Of a DNA stretch of 31,761 bases, positions 18,346-25,325 are shown one piece after another. The notes beneath the pieces are model-generated. The model made no database searches and had not been told where the DNA came from. It was given only the letters and a program-made list of their open reading frames with translations. The number at the start of each line of letters is the position of its first letter. Position 1 is the first letter of the stretch. The translations under genes and the position numbers were made by a program. Source of the stretch: JBCAWW01 sp039024315. GTDB taxonomy: Bacteria; Bacteroidota; Bacteroidia; J057. The stretch lies in NCBI GenBank assembly GCA_039024315.1, contig JBCCQN010000082.1, forward strand, positions 1 through 31,761, given 5' to 3'.

Positions 18346-18468
18346 TATTAAGTATTAAGTATTAAGTAGATAGTATAAAGTACTAAGAGGGAGGAAATCC
18401 CAATCAACTTTAACCTTAAACCTACAAAAAAAAGTCTCTTTACTAACTACTAACTACTAACTTCTAAG
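18346..18468. repeat. Heptamer repeat region between two genes
   Basis: Three tandem copies of TATTAAG (18346-18366) lie at one end and three of TACTAAC (18441-18461), followed by a degenerate TTCTAAG, at the other. Between them is a decaying TAGTATAAAGTACTAAG stretch and a GGGAGG block. The two arrays are partly complementary (AAGT/ACTT cores) but do not form a strong continuous stem. The region fills the gap between the DUF3352-like gene and the REC-flavoprotein gene. Confidence 0.7.
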
Positions 18469-18497
18469 CTCCTAACATTCGCTTAGCAAACAAAAAA

Positions 18498-20168
18498 ATG
18501 GCCGAAAAACTCCCAATCATATTTTTAGTGGATGATGACGAACAAGTGTTGTCGTCTATCCGGCGTGATGTGCGTAAACAGTACCGCAAAAGTTATCGCG
18601 TACTCGCTACCTCCTCCGCCAATGAGGCTTTGGAAACCCTCCAAGAGCTTAAAAAACGCAGTGAGGCAATTGCGCTCTTTTTGTCGGACCAGCGAATGCC
18701 CGAAATGCTCGGGGTAGACTTTTTGGAGCAAGCCAAAGCTATCTTTCCCAACGCCAAACGAGCCCTATTGACCGCCTATAGCGATACTGATGCCGCCATA
18801 CGCGCGATCAATGATGTCCAGCTCGACTATTATCTCACCAAGCCTTGGGACCCACCAGTGGAACGCTTATATCCCGTTCTTGACGATTTGCTTGATGATT
18901 GGCAAGGAAATTTCAAACCAGAATATGATGGTTTGCAAGTGCTTGGCTTTCAATGGTCCCCACGTTCTCACGAAGTGAAAGACTACCTCAGTGGCAATCT
19001 GTTTCCCTATCAATGGATAGACGTAGAGACTTCTGCCAAAGCGCAGGAGTTAATGCTTCTGCATCAAATCAATCCTAAGGAGTTGCCAGCACTCTTCTAT
19101 CAAGATGGTGAAGTACAGCGCAACCCCAGTATCAAGGAGATTGCGACAAAATTGGGGCGTCAGGCTGAGGCTACCGAAAATCTCTATGACGTAGCCATTA
19201 TCGGAGCAGGCCCTTCTGGATTGGCCGCCGCGGTTTATGGTGCTTCCGAAGGCTTAAAAACCTTGTTGATTGAGCGCCGCGCCCCAGGGGGGCAAGCGGG
19301 TACCAGCTCACGCATTGAAAACTATCTGGGTTTCCCATCCGGTCTAAGTGGTTCGGATTTGGCGAGACGGGCGATCACCCAGGCTACACGCTTTGGCGCA
19401 GAGTTTCTTTCTCCAGCCGAAGTGGTTGAAATCAGTGTGCAAGATCAATACAAGATCATCAAATTGTCGGACGGCACGCAGATCAATGCCAAGGCTATCG
19501 TAGTAACCACAGGTGTGGACTATCGCCGTCTGGAAGCTACTGGTATGGAAGAGTACTCTGGGGCAGGGGTTTATTATGGCGCTGCCACCACCGAAGCCGC
19601 TGCTTGTACCAATCGTGATGTTTATATCGTAGGTGGCGGAAATTCAGCTGGACAAGGGGCCATGTATCTTTCCAAATTTGCCCGTAATGTCTATATCGTT
19701 ATTCGCAAAGACGATCTCAGTGCGACCATGTCCCAATATCTGATTGATCAGATAAATGCGACCGAAAATATTCACCTCCTACCACAAACCGTAGTAGTAG
19801 AAGCCAGCGGTGAAAACCAAAGACTCAATTGCTTAGTCTTGGAAGGCTATCAAACGGGGGAACAACGTCGGGTGGAGGCCGGAGCCTTATTTATCTTTAT
19901 CGGGGCAAAACCCTATACCGAATGGCTAGGAGATAGCATCATCAAAAACGAAAAAGGCTATATCATCACAGGGCGCGAGCTTTACCTGCACCCATCTTTC
20001 AAAGCCGCTTGGAAAATTGATCGTGAACCCTATCTGCTAGAGACCTGTAATCCTGGCATTTTTGCTGCAGGAGACGTGCGGGCAGGGGCTATGAACCGAG
20101 TAGCTTCCGCCGTAGGTGAGGGTGCTATGACGATTAGTTTTGTGCATAAATATTTGGAGGAGGTTTAG
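18498..20168 (+). CDS. Response regulator fused to thioredoxin-reductase-like flavoprotein
   Basis: Three-part protein of 556 residues. Residues 5-130 are a complete receiver domain: acidic pocket DDD (12-14), phospho-acceptor D64 in LSDQRMPE, T92 and K115. Residues about 145-220 are a small thioredoxin-fold-like linker (LGFQWSPRSHEVKDYL, ELPALFYQDG). Residues 230-550 are a flavin reductase: FAD site IIGAGPSGLAAAVYG (G236, G238, G241), APGGQAGTSSRIENYLGFP, NAD(P)H site VGGGNSAGQGA, and second FAD motif GIFAAGDVRAG. The place of the redox CxxC of thioredoxin reductase (about 358-370, VYYGAATTEAAAC) has one cysteine only, so thioredoxin is unlikely to be its substrate despite the usual database name. 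The UBP zinc-finger gene follows after a repeat. No histidine kinase gene is nearby. Confidence 0.9.
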   Translation: MAEKLPIIFLVDDDEQVLSSIRRDVRKQYRKSYRVLATSSANEALETLQELKKRSEAIALFLSDQRMPEMLGVDFLEQAKAIFPNAKRALLTAYSDTDAAIRAINDVQLDYYLTKPWDPPVERLYPVLDDLLDDWQGNFKPEYDGLQVLGFQWSPRSHEVKDYLSGNLFPYQWIDVETSAKAQELMLLHQINPKELPALFYQDGEVQRNPSIKEIATKLGRQAEATENLYDVAIIGAGPSGLAAAVYGASEGLKTLLIERRAPGGQAGTSSRIENYLGFPSGLSGSDLARRAITQATRFGAEFLSPAEVVEISVQDQYKIIKLSDGTQINAKAIVVTTGVDYRRLEATGMEEYSGAGVYYGAATTEAAACTNRDVYIVGGGNSAGQGAMYLSKFARNVYIVIRKDDLSATMSQYLIDQINATENIHLLPQTVVVEASGENQRLNCLVLEGYQTGEQRRVEAGALFIFIGAKPYTEWLGDSIIKNEKGYIITGRELYLHPSFKAAWKIDREPYLLETCNPGIFAAGDVRAGAMNRVASAVGEGAMTISFVHKYLEEV

Positions 20169-20172
20169 GTTT

Positions 20173-20285
20173 ACTGCTGCGCAGAACGCTTATCTTCTGG
20201 GGCGTATGCAATACGCCCCTACATTCGAAATTTCGTAGCGGCGTATTGCATACGCCGCAAAGGGTTAAGCGTTCTGCGCAGCAGT
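20173..20285. repeat. Stop-codon-associated inverted repeat, copy 2 (compound palindrome)
   Basis: Outer arms ACTGCTGCGCAGAACGCTTA (20173-20192) and its exact complement (20266-20285) are 20/20 matched. Inside lie two further palindromes, GGGGCGTAT-GCA-ATACGCCCC (20199-20219) and GCGGCGTA-TTGCA-TACGCCGC (20238-20258), around a central CGAAATTTCG (20226-20235). The element begins 4 bases after the flavoprotein stop and ends 69 bases before the UBP-finger start. Confidence 0.88.
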
Positions 20286-20354
20286 CCCCCCAAAGAAAAC
20301 TAAGCGCTGGAAAAAACTGGAGTCAACCTCCCCAATTCATAAACCTCAATTGCT

Positions 20355-20639
20355 ATGTCCTTCAAAGTAAAAAGCTGTGAACATCTTAAGTCGGTAGATT
20401 TTGAAGACTTCCTTCCTGTCCCTTCCGAATACCAGTGCGAAGAATGTGTGAAGACGGGAGATACGTGGGTACATCTCCGCAAATGCGTGGATTGTGGAGT
20501 AGTGCTATGTTGTGATGACTCTCCCAACCAACATGCCCGAAAACACTTTCATGCTTCCGGGCATCCGGTGATCATCTCTGCCGAACCCAATGAGCGTTGG
20601 GCTTGGTGCTATGTCGATGAATTATATACGAAATTTTAA
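20355..20639 (+). CDS. UBP-type zinc-finger protein
   Basis: Small protein of 94 residues that is almost entirely one UBP (ubiquitin-hydrolase-type) zinc finger. The zinc-ligand pattern is present: CEHL near the start (residues 8-10), CEEC (28-31), CVDCGVVLCC (about 44-53) and the His-rich HARKHFHASGHPV. It is followed by the conserved ERWAWCYVDE tail. In eukaryotes this fold grips the free C-terminal Gly-Gly of ubiquitin. Bacteria of this kind have no ubiquitin, so its ligand is unknown; a protein C-terminus is a reasonable guess. It sits downstream of the REC-flavoprotein, a neighbourhood I recall from other bacteria. Its stop codon overlaps that of egtD on the other strand. Confidence 0.9.
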   Translation: MSFKVKSCEHLKSVDFEDFLPVPSEYQCEECVKTGDTWVHLRKCVDCGVVLCCDDSPNQHARKHFHASGHPVIISAEPNERWAWCYVDELYTKF

Positions 20640-21601
20640 ACGGCCTCCCAGATCGCATCGACGAAATACTCCCGTTGGTCTTGGTAGTATTCGCTGAGCT
20701 TGAATCCACTGGCTTGGGCTAGTGATTCGATCATTCTGAAATCATATTTCTGAGAAAGCTCCGTCCAAATGGGTTCCCACGCCTCGAATTGATAGGCTTC
20801 TTGGAGAGCTTCGATCCAAACTCTTTGCTTCCGCTTACTGATAATATAAGAGCGCGTCTCACCCGATAAAGGATCATAAGTCTCCCAATGGTCAAAGCTT
20901 TCGAGGTCAAAATTTCCGCCTAATTCACGATTGATACGCTCAAGCAAATTGAGGTTAAAAGCCTTAGTGATTCCTTCCTTATCGTTATAGGCTTCTAGCA
21001 CTACAGCGGGTTCCTTTTTGAGATCTAAACCGATAAGCAGGAGGTCCCCTTTATTCAGGTGGCTACGCAAGCCTTTGAGAAAACTGACCGCTTGTTCATG
21101 CTGAAAGTTTCCTAAATTAGATCCTAAAAATAGCACCACTTTGCGTTTCTGCTCCTTTTGTTGCTCTAGCTGTTCTAAGGCGCTGAAATATTCGGCCTCA
21201 AGAGGCTTGATATTGAGCTTGGGAAAGTCTTTTTCCAAGCCAGCGGTAAGCTTAGCCAAAGCATCGCCTGAAATATCGATCGGGAGATACTCGAATTTTG
21301 CACCTGCTTGTAGGAAATGCTCCAATAAAAGTCGCGTCTTCAGACCATCCCCCGCGCCAAATTCGATTAGTTGAAAATCATTGCCATCGGGCGCAAATTG
21401 TTCAAGCAAATCTGCGCGATAATTTTCAAAGATTTCGTATTCAGCATCAGTCAGATAGTAGGATTCCATCCGCATGATTTGCCGAAAGAGTTCACTGCCT
21501 TTGGCATCATAAAAATAGCGAGATGAAAGCCGTTTTGGATATTGGCTTAGGCCTTCGTGTATATGCTGCGCAAATACAGAAGTCTGAGTTTGAGTGGACA
21601 T
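20636..21601 (-). CDS. egtD: L-histidine N-alpha-trimethyltransferase EgtD
   Basis: SAM-dependent enzyme of 321 residues that methylates histidine three times to hercynine, the first step of ergothioneine synthesis. Family marks are KRLSSRYFYDAKGSELFRQI (residues 23-42), MESYYLTDAEYEIFENY (45-61), the SAM-binding IEFGAGDGLKTRLLL (79-93), the YLPIDIS strand and FLGSNLGNF. The C-terminal FWVDAIWEA-like end (here YFVDAIWEA) fits the DUF2260/PF10017 methyltransferase family. It lies 15 bases after egtB and is the last gene of the operon. Its stop overlaps the stop of the convergent UBP-finger gene at 20636-20639. The EgtB neighbour makes the histidine assignment firm. Confidence 0.93.
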   Translation of the reverse strand: MSTQTQTSVFAQHIHEGLSQYPKRLSSRYFYDAKGSELFRQIMRMESYYLTDAEYEIFENYRADLLEQFAPDGNDFQLIEFGAGDGLKTRLLLEHFLQAGAKFEYLPIDISGDALAKLTAGLEKDFPKLNIKPLEAEYFSALEQLEQQKEQKRKVVLFLGSNLGNFQHEQAVSFLKGLRSHLNKGDLLLIGLDLKKEPAVVLEAYNDKEGITKAFNLNLLERINRELGGNFDLESFDHWETYDPLSGETRSYIISKRKQRVWIEALQEAYQFEAWEPIWTELSQKYDFRMIESLAQASGFKLSEYYQDQREYFVDAIWEAV

Positions 21602-21616
21602 GGTGATTGTTTGTTG

Positions 21617-22885
21617 TTATAGAGTTTCAGCCAAGCGTAATCCTGTATAGTGCCATCGCATCTCGGCTTGAAAAAAGTTGCGATAGGTAGGTCGGATATG
21701 ATCTCTCGGGGTAGCACAGGAGCCCCCTTTCAAAACCATTTGATTGACCATAAACTTTCCATTGTATTCACCCAATGTGCCCTCAGGTGCTTCGTAGCGA
21801 GGGTAGGGGAGATAAGCACTTTGGGTCCACTCCCAGCAATCGCCGTAAAACTGATAGTCTTTGCCTTGGCGCGCGACCGGACGAAATTGTTCGGCATCCA
21901 CAAAATTGGCTAGCTCCGGTATCTCGGGCGCATAATGCAAGCAAGCGGCCTCCCATTCAAATTCGGTGGGTAAGCGTAGGCCTTTCCATTTGGCAAATGC
22001 CTGAGCCTCATAATAGCTGATATGAGTTACTGGGGCATTGAGGTCGAGCGGATGCATGCCTTGCATGCTAAACTGCTGCCATTGGCCATTCACTTTGAAC
22101 CAGTACATGGGACTGTCGACTTGGTTTTCATTGACCCAGCGCCATCCTTCTTCGAGCCAGTATTGGTAGTCTTTATAGCCACCAGCTTCGACAAATGCTA
22201 GATACTCAGCATTGGTGATGAGACGATCCGTGATGCGATAAGGCTCCAAGAAAACGCGGTGCTTGCCCCCTTCATTGTCAAAATGAAAGCCTTTACCATC
22301 ATGGCCCACTTCATAAATCCCTTCCTCCATCTCTAGCCATTCGAGACTAGGCGTTCCAGCATGGGACTCAATTTGCGCTCCCTCTTTATAGGTAGGGAAG
22401 AGGGGATTATGCCCAAGGATGTATTGGATATCATAAAACAATAGCTCTTGGTGCTGTTGCTCATGATGTAAGCCAATCTGGACGATGTAAGCAATTTCGT
22501 CGGTAATTTCTACCGTTGAGAGTAAGCGTTCGACATGTCGGTCCACATACTCACGATAGGCATATACTTTGTCTACAGTAGGACGAGTCAAATTGCCTCG
22601 ATCGGAACGTTGCACGCGTTCGCCAGCACCTTCATAATAACTATTGAAGACATAGGCATAGCGTGGGTGAAAGAGCTCGTAGCCCTCCATAAATTCCTGC
22701 AAAAGGAAGGTTTCGAAAAACCAAGTAGTATGTCCTAGATGCCATTTGGGTGGGCTAACAAATACCACGGGTTGAGCGACATAATCTTCCTTTTGCAGTG
22801 GCGCACAAATGTTTTGAGATTGTGCCCTGACGCGTTGAAAATCAGCAATTAGTTGTGTGTGTGATTCCTTAGTAATGGTGATCAT
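21617..22885 (-). CDS. egtB: Hercynine oxygenase/sulfoxide synthase EgtB
   Basis: Non-haem iron enzyme of 422 residues that joins hercynine to a cysteine-type thiol with O2, making the sulfoxide intermediate of ergothioneine. The N-terminal DinB-like half gives the iron ligands: H52 in PPKWHLGHTTWFFE and H141/H145 in LHHEQQHQELLFYD. The C-terminal half is the formylglycine-generating-type fold (WLEMEEGIYEVGHDG, LRLPTEFEWEAACLHY, CWEWTQSAYLPYPRY, VLKGGSCATPRDHIRPTYRN, GLRLAETL). It has no fused methyltransferase, which argues against OvoA. No egtA or egtC is seen nearby, so cysteine rather than gamma-glutamylcysteine could be the donor. It starts 7 bases after the lipoprotein gene. Confidence 0.93.
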   Translation of the reverse strand: MITITKESHTQLIADFQRVRAQSQNICAPLQKEDYVAQPVVFVSPPKWHLGHTTWFFETFLLQEFMEGYELFHPRYAYVFNSYYEGAGERVQRSDRGNLTRPTVDKVYAYREYVDRHVERLLSTVEITDEIAYIVQIGLHHEQQHQELLFYDIQYILGHNPLFPTYKEGAQIESHAGTPSLEWLEMEEGIYEVGHDGKGFHFDNEGGKHRVFLEPYRITDRLITNAEYLAFVEAGGYKDYQYWLEEGWRWVNENQVDSPMYWFKVNGQWQQFSMQGMHPLDLNAPVTHISYYEAQAFAKWKGLRLPTEFEWEAACLHYAPEIPELANFVDAEQFRPVARQGKDYQFYGDCWEWTQSAYLPYPRYEAPEGTLGEYNGKFMVNQMVLKGGSCATPRDHIRPTYRNFFQAEMRWHYTGLRLAETL

Positions 22886-22892
22886 TGGGTTT

Positions 22893-23846
22893 TTATTCTA
22901 TTCCTAATTCTGTTCTTAGATGGCTATCTGCCAAATCATGTTGACTCCAATAGGGACTCATGAGGGTCTTTTTGCGCTTGGCTACGGTACTCAGGTCAGA
23001 ACCATTAAATGGATTCTTGGAGCTCTCTTTCCAGCCAGCGATACGATAGGGAGAAGCGGATTCGTAAACTACGCTTAAGCTTCGTTTAATATCGCTAAAT
23101 TCCACCGTATAAACCATTAATTCTGGGCCTTCAAACTCATTTCCAGTGTAGCTTTCTCTACTGGCTTTGGCCTTGAGGGCTTTCATAGGTTTGTGCAAGA
23201 GGCGGGTATAGGTCGCCGAGGGATAAAGCTCGATATTGCCAGTGGGTAGTGCTTCTGGATCAATACGGAGCAAATTCATAATCTCATCCTCGAGCAATAG
23301 GTCAGGAGAAACCGTAAAATTTTGATCTCCCTCTTGCTCGAAATAAGAGCGCACTTCCACATCATAACCTTTGCCTTTACGGTTGATCTGCATAAAGCTT
23401 TGACCGCACCAATCTTGGGCCGAAAAAGTAACTTTTAAGGCGTGAGGATATTTTCGGGTATCCACCGGATTAAAGACCGAGGTCATCAAGGCATAATCAT
23501 AAATCCCAGTGGGAAATTTTCGCAAATGATTGGTCTTGAGGATCTTGGTTGAGTTTTCGCTGCGATAAGACTCATTCTTTACCTGCTTGTCGGTAAGAAA
23601 GTCTTCGGTAACGAAGACCACTACCGCATAGCCCGGATGAATCTCTCCGTAGCGAGATTGTTGCAGATCATAGCTATTTAGCTCTGCCTTACCTTGATAC
23701 CAATAGGGATCAATATCTCCTCCGCTTCTGTTTGCGGTGGCGATGACAGGGATATCGCTCTTCGCGGAACGCTCATCCTGCTCCTGCGGTTGGCAAGCTG
23801 TCAGTAAAAGCCCCATCATGAGGCTTAGCATTGTGAGTTTATTCAT
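22893..23846 (-). CDS. Conserved Bacteroidota lipoprotein of unknown role
   Basis: Lipoprotein of 317 residues. The start at 23846 gives a clean signal peptide with lipobox LTAC (MNKLTMLSLMMGLLLTACQ); an 11-residue longer start would add a basic tail and overlap the DUF427 gene ahead. The mature part carries DPYWYQGKAELNSYDLQQSR, YGEIHPGYAVVVFVTEDFL, TGIYDYALMTSVFNPVD and SAQDWCGQSFMQIN. These match a family in Bacteroidota that databases often label septum formation inhibitor Maf. It shows none of the Maf nucleotide-pyrophosphatase motifs, so that name is misleading. It is the second gene of the DUF427-lipoprotein-egtB-egtD operon. A thiol or redox link is only suggested by position. Confidence 0.8.
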   Translation of the reverse strand: MNKLTMLSLMMGLLLTACQPQEQDERSAKSDIPVIATANRSGGDIDPYWYQGKAELNSYDLQQSRYGEIHPGYAVVVFVTEDFLTDKQVKNESYRSENSTKILKTNHLRKFPTGIYDYALMTSVFNPVDTRKYPHALKVTFSAQDWCGQSFMQINRKGKGYDVEVRSYFEQEGDQNFTVSPDLLLEDEIMNLLRIDPEALPTGNIELYPSATYTRLLHKPMKALKAKASRESYTGNEFEGPELMVYTVEFSDIKRSLSVVYESASPYRIAGWKESSKNPFNGSDLSTVAKRKKTLMSPYWSQHDLADSHLRTELGIE

Positions 23847-23851
23847 GCGTT

Positions 23852-24133
23852 TTATTGAACTACTTCGACTCCTTTCCAAAAGGCAACATAGCCTTCAATG
23901 TGCTTGGCAGCTTCTTTAGTCGTAGGATAAAACCAGGCGGCATTTTGGTTGATGCTACCTTCTACATCTACGTGATAATAAGAAGCAGTGCCTTTCCAAG
24001 GACAGACAGAATGATGATCACTCTCTCTAAAAAAGTCTTTATTGACCGAATCAATCGGGAAATAGTGGTTTCCTTCTACAATTTTGGTTTGATCGCTTTC
24101 GGCGATGACTTGATTATTCCAAATCGCTTTCAT
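23852..24133 (-). CDS. DUF427 protein
   Basis: Small cytoplasmic beta-rich protein of 93 residues of the DUF427 family. Signature residues are AIWNNQVIAES, VEGNHYFP, the CPWKGTASYYHV block around residues 44-55, and AAWFYPTTKEAAKHIEGYVA near the end. The family's function is not established. It is the first gene of the minus-strand operon; the lipoprotein gene starts 5 bases after its stop. The operon's promoter should lie in the 79-base gap to the divergent bestrophin gene. No clear TTTG/TAnnTTTG pair could be seen there. Confidence 0.88.
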   Translation of the reverse strand: MKAIWNNQVIAESDQTKIVEGNHYFPIDSVNKDFFRESDHHSVCPWKGTASYYHVDVEGSINQNAAWFYPTTKEAAKHIEGYVAFWKGVEVVQ

Positions 24134-24212
24134 ATGTCAGTTTTTATATTAATTCTACAATTTATTTTACCTTAGACCAGTCTTAAATGTTTTCGTATCG
24201 GGCATTCTGAAT

Positions 24213-25160
24213 ATGATCAACTACAACAGCAAAAATTGGCTTGAGGCTATTCGACATTTTCGCCGGAGCTATGTGATCCGCCGTACCGTGCGGATGGTAG
24301 GATTGGTGGGCTTGTTTACCACTTTCTTGGCTTTGTTGGACTGGGCCTTCCACCATCATCCTGAATTGGTGCCGCTCAATCTTAGTATCGAGATCGAAAC
24401 CTCGGTATTTACCCTGTTGGGCGTCTTTCTCTCTTTGCTCTTGGTTTTTCGTACCAATTCGGCTTATGATCGTTGGTGGGAAGGCCGCAAACAATGGGGC
24501 GCCCTGATCAACCATACCCGTGGTTTGGCAGTATTGATCAATGGGATGACGCGCAAGGAAGACGAAGTCAACCGCCGCTTTTTCGCTCGTTCTATTTCTT
24601 CCTATGTATTGGCGCTCAGTGATCATTTGCGCAATAATTCTAATCATGACCTCATTCTACGATATTCTGATGAACAAATTGATGAGTTACGTCAACTTGA
24701 GCACGTCCCCAATAAAATCGTCAATGATATGTGGACGCGCATCGAAACTATGTACGCAGATGGCTTCATAGATGGATTTCAATTAACCACGCTAAAGCCA
24801 GAAACACAGTCCTTTTTAGATATTCAAGGAGCTTGTGAACGTATAAAAGCGACTCCCATCCCATTTGCCCATAATTTCTTTATCAAACTGTTTATCCTCG
24901 CATATTGCTTCTTGGTACCATTTGCGATGATTCCTATGGTAGGATTTTATAGTATTCCACTGAGTATGTTTGTCGCCTACGCGCTAGTGGGGATAGAATA
25001 TATCTCAGTAGAGATCGAAGAACCCTTTGGATTGGATTGCAACGATCTGCCTACGCATAACCTTGCGCTAAAAATTGAGAAAAATGTCCATGAAATCCTC
25101 GCGGTTGAACTGGATAGACAAGAGAATGAACAGAAAGAACAATATATAGTGATTAGTTAA
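24213..25160 (+). CDS. Bestrophin-family ion channel
   Basis: Membrane protein of 315 residues of the bestrophin (UPF0187) family. These are pentameric channels; bacterial members described so far conduct cations or chloride. Hydrophobic segments are at about 25-45 and 60-80, and two more at about 225-270. The hallmark block LLVFRTNSAYDRWWEGRKQW (residues about 75-94) and GALINHTRGLA follow the second helix. The C-terminal cytoplasmic mark EEPFGLDCNDLPTHNLALKI is also present. The ATG at 24213 is directly downstream of a short AT-rich gap shared with the divergent DUF427 operon. The ion carried cannot be told from the sequence. Confidence 0.92.
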   Translation: MINYNSKNWLEAIRHFRRSYVIRRTVRMVGLVGLFTTFLALLDWAFHHHPELVPLNLSIEIETSVFTLLGVFLSLLLVFRTNSAYDRWWEGRKQWGALINHTRGLAVLINGMTRKEDEVNRRFFARSISSYVLALSDHLRNNSNHDLILRYSDEQIDELRQLEHVPNKIVNDMWTRIETMYADGFIDGFQLTTLKPETQSFLDIQGACERIKATPIPFAHNFFIKLFILAYCFLVPFAMIPMVGFYSIPLSMFVAYALVGIEYISVEIEEPFGLDCNDLPTHNLALKIEKNVHEILAVELDRQENEQKEQYIVIS

Positions 25161-25320
25161 TGAGTTGTTGAATTGTTGAAGAGCTGATTTGTTGAATAGC
25201 ATAAAGCTTAATTAATTGAACCTATTATCAACTCAACAATTCACTAATTCAACCACTCAACAATTCACTAATTCAACCACTCAACAATTCACTAATTCAA
25301 CCATTCAAAAACTCAACCAT
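25161..25320. repeat. Octamer-based repeat region with three 24-base tandem units
   Basis: Right part: three copies of a 24-base unit beginning TCAACAATTCACTAATTCAA (25233-25256, 25257-25280, 25281-25304), itself made of three related octamers. Left part (25161-25196): octamer-like AGTTGTTG, AATTGTTG, ATTTGTTG. The left AATTGTTGA (25171-25179) can pair exactly with any of the three TCAACAATT copies. The region starts at the first base after the bestrophin stop and runs to the flippase start codon. Confidence 0.88.
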
Positions 25321-25325
25321 TCCAC

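Noticed and set aside
18498..20168. Calling the fusion a thioredoxin reductase
   Set aside because: The CxxC redox motif is missing at its usual position, so the activity should not be assumed.
22893..23846. Naming the lipoprotein a septum formation inhibitor Maf
   Set aside because: The protein has a lipobox and none of the Maf nucleotide-pyrophosphatase motifs; the name appears to be carried over in databases.
24183..24647. Minus-strand open frame of 154 codons over the bestrophin gene
   Set aside because: It is antisense to the conserved DRWWEGR region of the channel, and its product has no recognisable motif or signal.
25233..25304. Possible CRISPR array
   Set aside because: The 24-base units are directly adjacent with no spacers between them, and no cas gene is near.
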